A stretch of DNA of 64,000 bases, taken from the NCBI GenBank assembly GCA_000389735.1, contig APJY01000002.1, positions 310,001 through 374,000 on the forward strand, in the 5' to 3' direction. Below the pieces are notes generated by a model. That model worked only from the letters and a program-made list of their open reading frames with translations. It did not search any database and had not been told where the DNA came from. Positions 25,164-34,526 of the stretch are shown here, one piece after another. Positions within the stretch are counted from its first letter, which is position 1. Every line of letters starts with the position of its first letter. Source of the stretch: Sulfolobales archaeon Acd1 (GTDB lineage Archaea; Thermoproteota; Thermoprotei_A; Sulfolobales; Sulfolobaceae). Made by a program: the position numbers and the translations under genes.

Positions 25164-25379
25164 ATGGTAATAGCTCATAAGTTAACCGATGAGCAGAGAA
25201 AGATTTTAGAAAGAATGCATAGTAGAGTAGATTATATTTTCGAGACCTATAGAGAATACTTTGACGCGTTAGCTGAATTTGACAGAACGGGAGTGTTGAA
25301 AATTCACGGAAAAGTCCTCTATGTAAGGAAATATGAGAATGAAAAAGATAACGAGGATAAATATCTCAATCTCCAATAA
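25164..25379 (+). CDS. Small basic/acidic protein, unknown
   Basis: 71 residues: helices TDEQRKILERMHSRVDYIFETYREYFDALAEF (residues 8-38, described as a pair of helices) and a beta end KIHGKVLYVRKYE. AT-rich codons unlike the core genes. Start ATG 25164 after a TATA at 25116-25128. Its 3' end overlaps the convergent Doc gene by 14 nt. Not recognised; an antitoxin role is possible only by proximity. Confidence 0.5.
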   Translation: MVIAHKLTDEQRKILERMHSRVDYIFETYREYFDALAEFDRTGVLKIHGKVLYVRKYENEKDNEDKYLNLQ

Positions 25380-25830
25380 TCCGTTGTATAATTCCTCTTA
25401 TCTTGTTTATTGCATGCTCGTCTTCCTCTGGCGGGTTGTCAGCAACCTCAGTCATTGTCTTTATAAGTAAATCTAGTAAATCTGGCGATATTGATATTTT
25501 ATCATTAAATAACTCATGTAAAATAAGTAATAACAACCCTAAAGCAGTTCTCTTATTGCCGTCAACGAAAGGATGAGAAGTTGTTAAGTGGTACATTAAT
25601 ACTGCTAGACTCCTGCTAATATCATTACTACGCATGAGGTCTTCTATAGCAGAATATATTGCGATGCTCACATCGCCTAAGTTAATTACTCCCTGTTCCG
25701 TGTAAGGATCGTTACTAACAACCTTATCATGTATCTCAATTATAAGAGGTTCTTTATCACTTTCTCTTCTCTTCCACTCTTCAAACTCGTTCAGTAGTCC
25801 TGCTAAGATCCGCATTAACTTACTTTCCAT
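25366..25830 (-). CDS. Fic/Doc family protein (Doc-type toxin)
   Basis: 154 residues with the active-site motif HPFVDGNKRT at 86-95. Canonical AMP-transferring Fic proteins have HPFxxGNGRxxR; the NKRT ending is that of Doc, which phosphorylates elongation factor Tu and stops translation. A Doc-type toxin is therefore likely, but the target in archaea is not known. In minus-strand order it follows, after 12 nt, the C-terminal fragment of a winged-helix gene (25843-25989), probably its former regulator or antitoxin. AT-rich, clearly accessory. Confidence 0.8.
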   Translation of the reverse strand: MESKLMRILAGLLNEFEEWKRRESDKEPLIIEIHDKVVSNDPYTEQGVINLGDVSIAIYSAIEDLMRSNDISRSLAVLMYHLTTSHPFVDGNKRTALGLLLLILHELFNDKISISPDLLDLLIKTMTEVADNPPEEDEHAINKIRGIIQRIIGD

Positions 25831-25842
25831 GGAAAGTCGACC

Positions 25843-25989
25843 TTAACTACTGGCTTCTATTAAACTATATAATTCTTTAAGTTTTTCAACTATCCTTTTA
25901 CCCTTTTCTGTCAATTTAATGTACCTCCTTTTAGGAAAGCTTCCAGTTTTTTCGATCTCTCCTACTAATCCCCACTCCTTTACAGATAG
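25843..25989 (-). pseudogene. Truncated winged-helix regulator upstream of Doc
   Basis: The minus strand reads LLSVKEWGLVGEIEKTG, then FPKRRYIKLTEKGKRIVEKL and ends SLIEASS-stop at 25843. This is the recognition helix, wing and last helix of a MarR/ArsR-like winged helix. The first helices are missing: the frame meets TGA just upstream (about 25998) where unrelated sequence begins. It lies 12 nt before doc on the same strand, so the pair looks like a regulator-toxin operon cut at its 5' end. Confidence 0.6.
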
Positions 25990-26000
25990 TAAACACGTTC

Positions 26001-26188
26001 AACGAGAAGGGTTTCTTCGAAATCCCGGAAAGATCGATAATAGCCAGGATAGGGGTTAGGCTTTACGTAATTAACGAAGACGCATTGAGGGATTTGGAAC
26101 AGGTAAATCGGAAAGATGGAACGAACTGGTAAACCTCCTCTCTAAAGTGGGTCTAATAGTCCCTGCGAGAACGGGATCTATACCGTAA
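26001..26188 (+). pseudogene. Remnant of an unknown coding sequence, one frameshift
   Basis: Reads NEKGFFEIPERSIIARIG and VRLYVINEDALRDLEQ in one frame to a stop at 26130, while the next frame continues NELVNLLSKVGLIVPARTG to a stop at 26186. Together they look like the end of a single protein broken by one indel near 26115. No start is visible upstream. It abuts the XPD-like remnant. Product unknown. Confidence 0.45.
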
Positions 26189-26201
26189 TGTGGAGGTTAC
26201 C

Positions 26202-27130
26202 ATGCAAATGTCAGTGACTTTAAGGGAATGGCAGAAGGAATATCTGAGAACTGCAATAAAACACCTCAGAAAAGATAAAACTTTACTACTCCAGTTACCT
26301 ACGGGATCTGGGAAAACACTCTTCGCGATAAACACCGCTTTAAGCGCAGGAGGGACTATAATCTACCTAGCCAGGACGCATAACGAGTCCAACTCGGTAG
26401 AGAGGGAAGCCGATAAGTTGGGCTTAAAAATAGCTTTCATATTCGGCAGAGCGTCGGTTTGTCCTTTTGCCCAGGGTAACGAAGATCCGGAAGAGACAGA
26501 CTGCAAGAGTTGTAAATTAATAATGGTAAGGTTAAGGACATGGGTAACCTTTCACCTTCGCAGATAATTGTAAAGGCTAAGAAGGCCAGCGATTATTGTC
26601 CCAGCCAGTCATTAAAGGCTAAGATAGGCAATACCAATATTATAGCGTCATCATACCTTTACTTCTTTCTGCCGAACTAGAGAATATCTATGCTGAAAGA
26701 GATAAAGGATAAGAACATAGTAGTTCTAATAAATGAAGCTCATAACCTGTTATTCTCCAATTAGTAGTTTAAGAGGAGGGTAGGAAAGAAAACTCTTAAG
26801 AACGCCCTCTAGAAGCTGGAAATTGTAAGAAAGGAAAGTAGGATAAGCGTGGATAAGGCTAAGGAATACTTAACAAGGCTTTACGACTTCACGACCAAAC
26901 TCGATGAGGTATCCGGGTGTAAGCAGTTACCCTTATTCCCACAGCCCAGTAAGGAGGCTTTAGGCCAATTGGTTAAGGCTATGAACACCTACGTTAACTT
27001 AATAAAAGGCCCTATTAAGAGGAGCAGTTTGAGGAGTACAGTGAACTTCTTCAGTGAGGAGGGGGTCAGACTTTCATTGAGGTTTCATGAATTCGTATTC
27101 AACCTCTCGCCCTCATACCCCTTATTTCCC
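26202..27130 (+). pseudogene. Decayed XPD/Rad3-like helicase
   Basis: The first 120 codons (ATG 26202) are XPD-like: REWQKEYLRTAI, Walker A LPTGSGKTLF, ARTHNESN (motif Ia) and an FeS-type cysteine set (C at VCPFAQ, then CKSC). The frame then shifts near 26530; further pieces include CPSQSLKAK, a broken Walker B VVLINEAHNL (DEAH changed to NEAH) near 26720-26750, stops at 26680 and 26760, and a last open piece from 26849 with the XPD-like EEGVRLSLRFHEFV. Multiple frame breaks make this a pseudogene. A functional xpd should exist elsewhere in the genome. Confidence 0.75.
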
Positions 27131-27350
27131 TCCCCACGCCTAGGAACCTTGAGGCGTCAGCGTGTAGACGGGTTAGCGAACGACAACTGACTCAAGTTGC
27201 TATTCGCTAGGGGTAGCTTTAGATTTATAAGGCTTAAAACTTCCGGTTCCGAAACCATTCCGGTGGCGAAAGATTCTTTTTGACACGAGACCCAAAACGG
27301 AAAAGAAGGACTTCTTTGATAGAGAGAGGGAAATCGAGGAACTAAAAGAC

Positions 27351-28445
27351 GTGATTAGGCATAAGGACTTCGCAGCGGTTCTGGGGATCAGGAGGATAGG
27401 TAAGACCAGCCTCGTGAAAGTGACGCTTAATGAACTTCCGGACTACGTTACCTTAACATTAAATTTAGGTAGGCTAGGAAGTAAGAAGTCCTATCCTATG
27501 GAAACATTCTCGAAACTGTTTTTAGAAGGAGCGGCGGAATTCTTGAGGAAGTACACTTTTGCCGGAAAGGTTTCGAAGATTATCGCAAATAGACTAGGTG
27601 TAAATCCGGAAGATATTTTAGAATTAAATTGGCTTAAAATTAGTGTAAAACTCAGAGAGTTTAAGACTGAAGACGTCAACGAGATCACTAGAGCCTTGGA
27701 CTCGATCGCTAGGGATAACAAGAAAGGTTTGGTGATATTCATAGATGAAGTACAAAACCTTAAGAAGGTTAATGGGTTTGATATAGGTTCGTTCTTTCAT
27801 GACATTTATGAGTGGTGTGAAAACACGGTCATAGTAGTCTCCGGCAGTGTTGTCGGGGTGACTGAGGAAATTTTGAATCAAGTCGAGGAAGATAAGCCGT
27901 TCTACGGTAGGAAGTTCTTTAGGATAAAACTCGAGAGGTTCGATGAAACCGAGTCTGAGGAGTTCTTAAGGAGGGGCTTTGAGGAGGAGGGAATCAAAGT
28001 CAAGGAAGAGATTATTGATGAGGCTGTAAGACTTTTCGACGGGATCCCGGGATGGCTAGCCCTTTTCGGAAGGAGTTACTCCTATTCTGTGAAGCATTCC
28101 CACCCTATCGACATTAGAGTTGTAGTGAAGGAGGCGGCGAAACAAGTCTCCAAGGAGTTCACTGGATTCTTAAGCAACTCTAATTCACCCAGACGTTATG
28201 CCGAAATCATCCTCTCGCTGTCGAGGTTGGGTAATAAAGGGACTCTCAGTGAGATAAGGGATGTCATGAACTCCTTATATAAAGAGAACATCGGGGACTC
28301 AAGGCTTCACGAACTGTTAAGAACATTAGTCGCTTACGGCTTCGTAATAAAGTCTGGTAAGGGGAAATACTCTTTACCTATCGATTTGCCAAGCAGGTTG
28401 GGGTTGAAGCATTCCGCAAAGATGTGGTTGAAGAGAATGCCGTGA
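27351..28445 (+). CDS. Archaeal AAA ATPase (pfam ATPase_2 type)
   Basis: STAND-like archaeal ATPase common on Sulfolobales mobile regions. From GTG 27351 it has 364 residues with P-loop GIRRIGKTS at 12-20 and Walker B LVIFIDEVQN near 127-136, then a winged-helix C-terminal part. Family members begin with an FDxR..DFFDREREIEEL segment; that sequence is encoded here upstream of the GTG (27273-27350: ILFDTRPKTEKKDFFDRE) in frame, but no ATG/GTG/TTG precedes it, so the natural start may be lost or an unusual ATT at 27273. Possibly an N-terminally damaged gene. Confidence 0.78.
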   Translation: MIRHKDFAAVLGIRRIGKTSLVKVTLNELPDYVTLTLNLGRLGSKKSYPMETFSKLFLEGAAEFLRKYTFAGKVSKIIANRLGVNPEDILELNWLKISVKLREFKTEDVNEITRALDSIARDNKKGLVIFIDEVQNLKKVNGFDIGSFFHDIYEWCENTVIVVSGSVVGVTEEILNQVEEDKPFYGRKFFRIKLERFDETESEEFLRRGFEEEGIKVKEEIIDEAVRLFDGIPGWLALFGRSYSYSVKHSHPIDIRVVVKEAAKQVSKEFTGFLSNSNSPRRYAEIILSLSRLGNKGTLSEIRDVMNSLYKENIGDSRLHELLRTLVAYGFVIKSGKGKYSLPIDLPSRLGLKHSAKMWLKRMP

Positions 28446-28496
28446 CTTCAGATCGACTCTTCGACCGAGTCTGTACGTAATCGAGCTCCTCTCATC

Positions 28497-28632
28497 GCTT
28501 CAGTTCCTAGGACGCAAACCCTAGCTTGGTCAACGATGAAGATTGTTAATTCCGCACCGAGCTATCTTCCTAGAGGGGAAGCAGTGATGACAACCTAGGC
28601 TTCCGAGCAGTGAGGAGGCTCTTCAGCACTGA
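28497..28632 (+). ncRNA. Right copy of flanking element; C/D-box sRNA-like
   Basis: Second copy of the element at 23222-23325. On the plus strand its 3' part matches a C/D guide RNA layout: C box GTGATGA (28584-28590), 12-nt spacer, CCGA as an imperfect D' (28603-28606), 3 nt, GTGAGGA as imperfect C' (28610-28616), 12-nt spacer, D box CTGA (28629-28632). The two spacers would be the guides. The left copy keeps the C box only as GTGACGA and lacks a D box. The guide targets were not checked, so this is tentative. Confidence 0.35.
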
Positions 28633-28671
28633 GCTAAGTTAAAATCCTCCGCTTTCGAGGGTCTATCGGGG

Positions 28672-28989
28672 ATGAACAAGGCCTTTTACCTCGGTTTGGC
28701 CCTACTACTCATCGGGTTAGCCCTAGTCATGACCTCCCTGATCGCTCCAATGTCCTCACAACAAGGAGGAACCCCTTATGTTCAGAGCCAACAGGCCTCA
28801 GGCCAGGTCAGTGAGGGAGGCGTTCAGGGAGGGGCGGTCGCGGTTATCATGATCGGACCGATCCCGATCATAATAGGGGGAGGAAACCCCGGAGTTGTTC
28901 AGCTGGGGATGGAGATAGCGGCCGTTCTGATCGTAGCTTATCTCATTATATCAGCTATAGGACTTCTAAGGGCTAAGAGAAGGACCTGA
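28672..28989 (+). CDS. DUF131 family small membrane protein
   Basis: 105 residues: N-terminal hydrophobic helix (LALLLIGLALVMTSLI), a Gln/Gly/Ser-rich linker (residues 33-55), the conserved strand AVIMIGPIPIIIGGGNP at 59-74, and a final helix AAVLIVAYLIISAIGLL with a basic end. The GPIPIIIG pattern is typical of the DUF131/TIGR00304 archaeal family, whose function is unknown. First core-type gene after the island. Its end overlaps the convergent MFS gene by 24 nt. Confidence 0.85.
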   Translation: MNKAFYLGLALLLIGLALVMTSLIAPMSSQQGGTPYVQSQQASGQVSEGGVQGGAVAVIMIGPIPIIIGGGNPGVVQLGMEIAAVLIVAYLIISAIGLLRAKRRT

Positions 28990-30111
28990 ACGCGTCTCTT
29001 TAATTAACAGAACGTAAAGCGTGGAGCTCACGAACCTCAGGGTAGCGATAACGATCATTGCGACGTCCACGTATGACACCATGGTTTGAGCATTCAATCC
29101 CTTCGTTAAAGCCCACACCACTGTCGAGGACGTAACGCTGCCCAACAGGGAGGCGATCCCCTGCCAGAAGTACACTTGGGCCAAAGAGCGTTTAACGTCT
29201 TGGGACCTATTGTAAACCACCGCCAGCAACGCGGGTTGTGTCGTTGAGGTTAGGGCCATGGCCAGGTAGGCTAAGTAGACCTCGTAAACGTTCGTGGACA
29301 GGGCGTAAGCCAGGGGATAGATCGCTAGGGCTGACCTGCCCAAGAAGAGCGCTAGCACCGGTCTCGTGTTGATGAGCTTGTTCGCCCAACGTTGTCCGAC
29401 TATCCCCGAGAGCCCTCCTATGGTGGAGATTATCGCCAGGTTCGTCTCGTTCATGTGGAACTTGTAGACCTCAAGGAGAGGGAAGAGGGGCCACGCCAAC
29501 GACCAGACGTAAAAGAAGACGGAGTTGGCCAAAACCAACCTGAAGTCTACCCTCTCCGTCCTCGTCACGGCCCCGCTTACCTTGATGTTTAGCGTCTGAA
29601 CTCCGGAAGCTAAGTAAAGCAGCCCGGTTAGGGTAGCGAAAATCCTGTTGAGGTCGTAATTGCCTCCAACGATGAATCCGGTAACTAAAGTGGCCGTGAG
29701 GCTCCCCAGCCTGGAGTATTGCGTGATCCCTCCCAGAACGTCACCTCTCCTACCCCTGCTCACGGGTTCTAGCATCACTTGGATGGCGTAGCTCGCCATC
29801 CCTAAGCCCGCCAAGGAGGCCAGGTAGAGGTTCAAGGAGACGCCGTTCACGGAAACGAGCGCTATGCCGAGCCACGCGATGCCTGCGACGATGAACCCGA
29901 AGGACGGATACAAGGACTTCAGGTTCCTTAACGCGTAAGGCACGACGTCCATAATCACAACGGATGCGGAGCTGACAACTCCGAGCAACGGGCCGGTTAC
30001 GCCGTTAATCACGCTCAAGAAGGAGTAGTAAGGCTGAACTAACCCGCCGGCCACGGACTCGAGGAAGTAAACGGACTTGATCCTCGTCAGGATGCCAGAG
30101 CTTCCCGCCAA
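28966..30111 (-). CDS. MFS transporter
   Basis: 381 residues with 11-12 hydrophobic helices and short loops, major facilitator superfamily by topology; the N-terminal signature between helices 2 and 3 is weak. It has a mid-protein cytosolic loop (NIKVSGAVTRTERVDF) dividing two six-helix halves. Substrate unknown. No operon partners. ATG at 30111 has no obvious TATA within 30 nt, so transcription start is unclear. Confidence 0.72.
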   Translation of the reverse strand: MAGSSGILTRIKSVYFLESVAGGLVQPYYSFLSVINGVTGPLLGVVSSASVVIMDVVPYALRNLKSLYPSFGFIVAGIAWLGIALVSVNGVSLNLYLASLAGLGMASYAIQVMLEPVSRGRRGDVLGGITQYSRLGSLTATLVTGFIVGGNYDLNRIFATLTGLLYLASGVQTLNIKVSGAVTRTERVDFRLVLANSVFFYVWSLAWPLFPLLEVYKFHMNETNLAIISTIGGLSGIVGQRWANKLINTRPVLALFLGRSALAIYPLAYALSTNVYEVYLAYLAMALTSTTQPALLAVVYNRSQDVKRSLAQVYFWQGIASLLGSVTSSTVVWALTKGLNAQTMVSYVDVAMIVIATLRFVSSTLYVLLIKETRSGPSLSP

Positions 30112-30248
30112 GACCTGGAGATAAGGACGGCGTTCGTCGAATTAAAGCTGAGCAGTCCTTTCAGCTTCCAAGAACGGTTACCCGAACTAGCGATGGTATA
30201 GATTGATAAAGCTTTTGAACTGATTGGCGTAACACATCAAAGAGACCG

Positions 30249-30776
30249 ATGCTCTTACGGACCCATTACGTTTTCTCGACGGGCATACTAACGTTTCTAG
30301 GCAGCCTGATCACTCGGGATCCCTTCGACGCTCTGATTTTCGCAGGCATCGTTTCGGTTCTAGCGAATTCGTTAATAGATCGGTTGGGACACGAAATGGT
30401 TTGGGTCGAGGGCAAGTACTTGCCCAGAAGAACGCCGCTGACTCACACGTGGTTCAGGTCAATCCTGTGGGGGTCTCTGGTCACCGCAGCTGTAACGCTA
30501 CTCGCTTACTTCGCCTTACATGACTCCTATTACCACTACCACTACAGCTATTACCAACCAGGAGAGCTGTTTACGTTGGCCGTAATCTACGGAGTCCTGG
30601 TAGGCCCGACCCACATGCTCCTGGACGTCTTCACGGAGAGGGGGATTTACGTTAAGAGGAACGGTAGGTGGGTGAGATACGCTCTGGCCCACTTCAGGTA
30701 CAACGATCCCCTCGCCAACGGCCTAGCAGTACTGGGCGGGATGGTACTGTTGTTTACGGCCTTCAGCGTAATCTGA
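30249..30776 (+). CDS. DUF1286-like membrane protein
   Basis: 175 residues with four hydrophobic segments. The N-terminal RTHYVFSTGI, a central NSLIDRLGHE and TPLTHTWFRS carry the His/Asp residues typical of membrane metal-dependent hydrolase-like proteins (YdjM/DUF1286). Sulfolobales chromosomes and plasmids commonly encode this family; role unknown. A Tyr/His-rich periplasmic loop (DSYYHYHYSYYQPG) stands out. Start ATG 30249. Confidence 0.75.
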   Translation: MLLRTHYVFSTGILTFLGSLITRDPFDALIFAGIVSVLANSLIDRLGHEMVWVEGKYLPRRTPLTHTWFRSILWGSLVTAAVTLLAYFALHDSYYHYHYSYYQPGELFTLAVIYGVLVGPTHMLLDVFTERGIYVKRNGRWVRYALAHFRYNDPLANGLAVLGGMVLLFTAFSVI

Positions 30777-30944
30777 GCGGACGGCTTTGGGAACGTCAGT
30801 AGTTCTAGTTGTGGGAGTAACCGTTGATATGACGTTCCTCTTAGGGCATTCACTTATGATGAGATAGGGAAGGGCTAGAATATCGAAAAGAATACAGTAA
30901 GTTTTTATAAGTATGTACTAATTCAACGAAAATCCTAAATACCG

Positions 30945-30962
30945 AGTGAGTAAGTACTCACT
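30945..30962. promoter_or_regulatory. 18-bp palindromic operator before/at MFS start
   Basis: AGTGAGTA-AG-TACTCACT, 8-bp perfect arms. TATA TTTTTATAAG at 30902-30911 predicts initiation at about 30933, so the palindrome lies directly downstream of the transcription start and overlaps the GTG start candidate at 30946. A repressor bound here would block the polymerase. Confidence 0.55.
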
Positions 30963-32334
30963 TGTCATGAACGGCAAGCTAAGCCTCAGGTCGGTCATGG
31001 TCTCAGGCCTAGGAGTCTTCTCCGACGGCTATAACCTGTACTCGATAGCCCTCGTCACCTACTCCTTGGTCGAAATACTCAAGCTCAACCAATTGGAGGA
31101 AGGGCTTCTCGTCGCCTCATCGCTTTACGGTGCCGCCTTATCAGCCCTCCTGTTCGGCCTCCTCTCAGACATAGAGGGCAGGAAGAGGATGTACGGCTTC
31201 GACGTCCTACTAATGACGATTGGTGCGATAGCCCAGGCCATCGCGACTAGCTTCCCCATGCTGGTGGCCTCAAGGTTCATTCTAGGCATGGGCATAGGGG
31301 CGGACTACGTGCTCTCCCCGATAATAGTCGCGGAGAACGTAGAGGCGAGGAGGAGGGGGATGGCCATGATACTGACCTTCGCGTTCCTTTGGGGCTGGGG
31401 GGCCATAGTCGCTGCCTTCGTGGATCAGGTAACGCAAATGCTGAACTTGAGCCCTGACGTGGCCTGGAGGGTGGTGCTGGGAGCGGGGGCTATCCCGGCG
31501 GCTTCAGTGTTCTACTTCAGGAGGAAGATAGCGGAGACCGTCTTCTTCTTGGCCAGGGTCAAGCCTGTGGAGAAGGAGTTAGAGACGCTGAGGAAGGAGT
31601 TCGGGCTTAACCTGAAGCCCTCCGTCGACAGGTCACCGTTCATGAAGAAGTTAATGACCAGCGCCCTGATGATAGTGGTGGGCACCGTTCTCTGGATGCT
31701 TTACGACATGTACTCGTCCACCTTCGCCATTTACGGCCCGATCACGATAGCCTACAACTTGGGCATGACCGCCATAACCTTCACCTACGTCGCTCAGTTG
31801 GGGGCGGGGATCCCTGGACAGATCGTGAGCATGTACTTAGTGGACAGGGTCGGCAGGAAGAAGCTGATAGTCGTCGGTTACATAGGAGTGGCCTTTTGGC
31901 TGGCGATGTACGGCCTCCTCTTAACGCACCCAGAGATTTTTGGTTTCAACTTCCAGGTGAAAAGCGTTCTAACCGCCGCCCAATCGCTTCACGGAGGTGC
32001 CGCGGAGCTGGCCTTCGCTTTCTACATGCTGAATTACTTCTTCTCCGCCTTAGGGCCCGCCTCGATAATAGGCTCCGCTATGGTGACGCCCGAAATAGTA
32101 CCGACGAAAGTGAGGGGTACCTCCCAGGCCATTTCCGTGGCTGTGGATAGGCTGTTCACGGGCTTAGTGGTGAACGGCTTCCCGAGCCTCGTCTCCACGC
32201 TGGGATTAGCCGCTATGCTAGGCGTTTACTCAGCCGTAGCTTTGGCCTCAGCGTTAGTGACGATCTACCTGCTCCCCGAGATGAGGGGTAGGGATTTGGA
32301 GGAGGTCAACGTGAGTTCCGCCAGCTCCTCGTAG
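30946..32334 (+). CDS. MFS transporter (sugar/organic-acid:H+ symporter type)
   Basis: 462 residues, 12 predicted helices. Signature GLLSDIEGRKRM in the helix 2-3 loop (residues 68-79) and its counterpart VDRVGRKKLIVVGY in the helix 8-9 loop, both typical of the sugar porter/metabolite:H+ symporter families. Start GTG 30946 or ATG 30967; the palindrome at 30945-30962 and the TATA at 30902 favour the later ATG with a short leader. Substrate not predictable. GC-rich, core-like codon use. Confidence 0.85.
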   Translation: MSKYSLVMNGKLSLRSVMVSGLGVFSDGYNLYSIALVTYSLVEILKLNQLEEGLLVASSLYGAALSALLFGLLSDIEGRKRMYGFDVLLMTIGAIAQAIATSFPMLVASRFILGMGIGADYVLSPIIVAENVEARRRGMAMILTFAFLWGWGAIVAAFVDQVTQMLNLSPDVAWRVVLGAGAIPAASVFYFRRKIAETVFFLARVKPVEKELETLRKEFGLNLKPSVDRSPFMKKLMTSALMIVVGTVLWMLYDMYSSTFAIYGPITIAYNLGMTAITFTYVAQLGAGIPGQIVSMYLVDRVGRKKLIVVGYIGVAFWLAMYGLLLTHPEIFGFNFQVKSVLTAAQSLHGGAAELAFAFYMLNYFFSALGPASIIGSAMVTPEIVPTKVRGTSQAISVAVDRLFTGLVVNGFPSLVSTLGLAAMLGVYSAVALASALVTIYLLPEMRGRDLEEVNVSSASSS

Positions 32335-32411
32335 GTCAAGAACTCCTCGAGCTCCCAGCACTCGCCTTTCTTCTCGCAAAGGTACTTCAAGTACTCGACG
32401 TAGGCGTTCAT
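32265..32411 (-). CDS. Possible small protein gene, antisense end of MFS gene
   Basis: ATG 32411 opens 48 codons (MNAYVEYLKYLCEKKGECW..., then EFLTYEELAEL) ending at 32265. The first half lies in the non-coding gap; the second half overlaps the MFS 3' end on the other strand. The coding-like acidic helices and a TATA TTTTATATAA just upstream (32423-32432) argue for a real small gene; the TATA-ATG distance (about 15 nt) is short, which argues against. Confidence 0.3.
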   Translation of the reverse strand: MNAYVEYLKYLCEKKGECWELEEFLTYEELAELTLTSSKSLPLISGSR

Positions 32412-32498
32412 CACATAGTTATATAAAAGTAGGTCACTTTAATGAAAACCTATAGTATCTATATAGTTTACCGATAAGAATAAATAAAAATGTTGTTT

Positions 32499-33164
32499 TC
32501 ACTTTTGGTCAGCTTGGGAGTTTCCGCTGACGTGCTTCATGTGGTACTTGCCTATGTGTTTCAGCACCGCAACAGCTACGCCCAGCCCTATCTGAACTTC
32601 GGGGTCCTTGAAGAGCTTGAGCATGTCGAATACGCTCTTGATCGGCTTGATCTCTCTCGTCTTTATGGCCTCACCGGTCTCGTTGACGAGTAATGTGTAG
32701 TACTTGAAGTTCGTCCAGTCCAGCTTTCCTAAGTCATCAACGATCTGCTTGAAGTTCACGAGGAAGTTCATCACGAAGTCGCTGGAGACCAGGTTGCCTA
32801 TAGCGCTCATGAAGTCATCATCCGAAAGCATACCCTTGACGGGGTCCAGTAGGCCGGTGCTCCTCAGGGTCTTCACCAGGTCAAGGACGTCCTTAAGCGC
32901 GAGGACGGTGTCCTCTCTTGTGAGGTAATCAACGAGGTCAATTACGTTGTCCAGCCTATCGCTCAGTCCCAGAACCTTATCGCTCGTCAGCGTGTTAACT
33001 AACTTGGCAACGGTCTCCTCGTCCTCCAAGATACCGTTAACCACATCGAGAAGACCGTACTTGTTATTGGCGACCCTTAGGATGTCCATAACTCTTGATA
33101 GCGTGAGCAAATTGTCCTCGGTCAACACCCTTTCTAGGTCCAGCGTCTCGCTGACTACTGCCAT
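32499..33164 (-). CDS. DUF1641 protein, SQR partner
   Basis: 221 residues, entirely helical, with repeated short units in which DN or D is followed by a hydrophobic run (DNVIDLVDYL, LKDVLDLVKTL, DVVNGILEDEE). The C-terminal part (GLGVAVAVLKHIGKYHMK) is the DUF1641 signature. Genes of this family follow sulfide:quinone oxidoreductase in Acidianus and relatives; here it lies 7 nt after sqr on the same strand. It is proposed to help SQR at the membrane; unproven. Confidence 0.85.
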   Translation of the reverse strand: MAVVSETLDLERVLTEDNLLTLSRVMDILRVANNKYGLLDVVNGILEDEETVAKLVNTLTSDKVLGLSDRLDNVIDLVDYLTREDTVLALKDVLDLVKTLRSTGLLDPVKGMLSDDDFMSAIGNLVSSDFVMNFLVNFKQIVDDLGKLDWTNFKYYTLLVNETGEAIKTREIKPIKSVFDMLKLFKDPEVQIGLGVAVAVLKHIGKYHMKHVSGNSQADQK

Positions 33165-33171
33165 AAGGCAT

Positions 33172-34464
<1,293 letters not shown>

Positions 34465-34526
34465 TTATTCATCGGTTATATATAATAAGTTAAATAAGTA
34501 TTAAAAAATGTAAACTAAAAGCTGAA

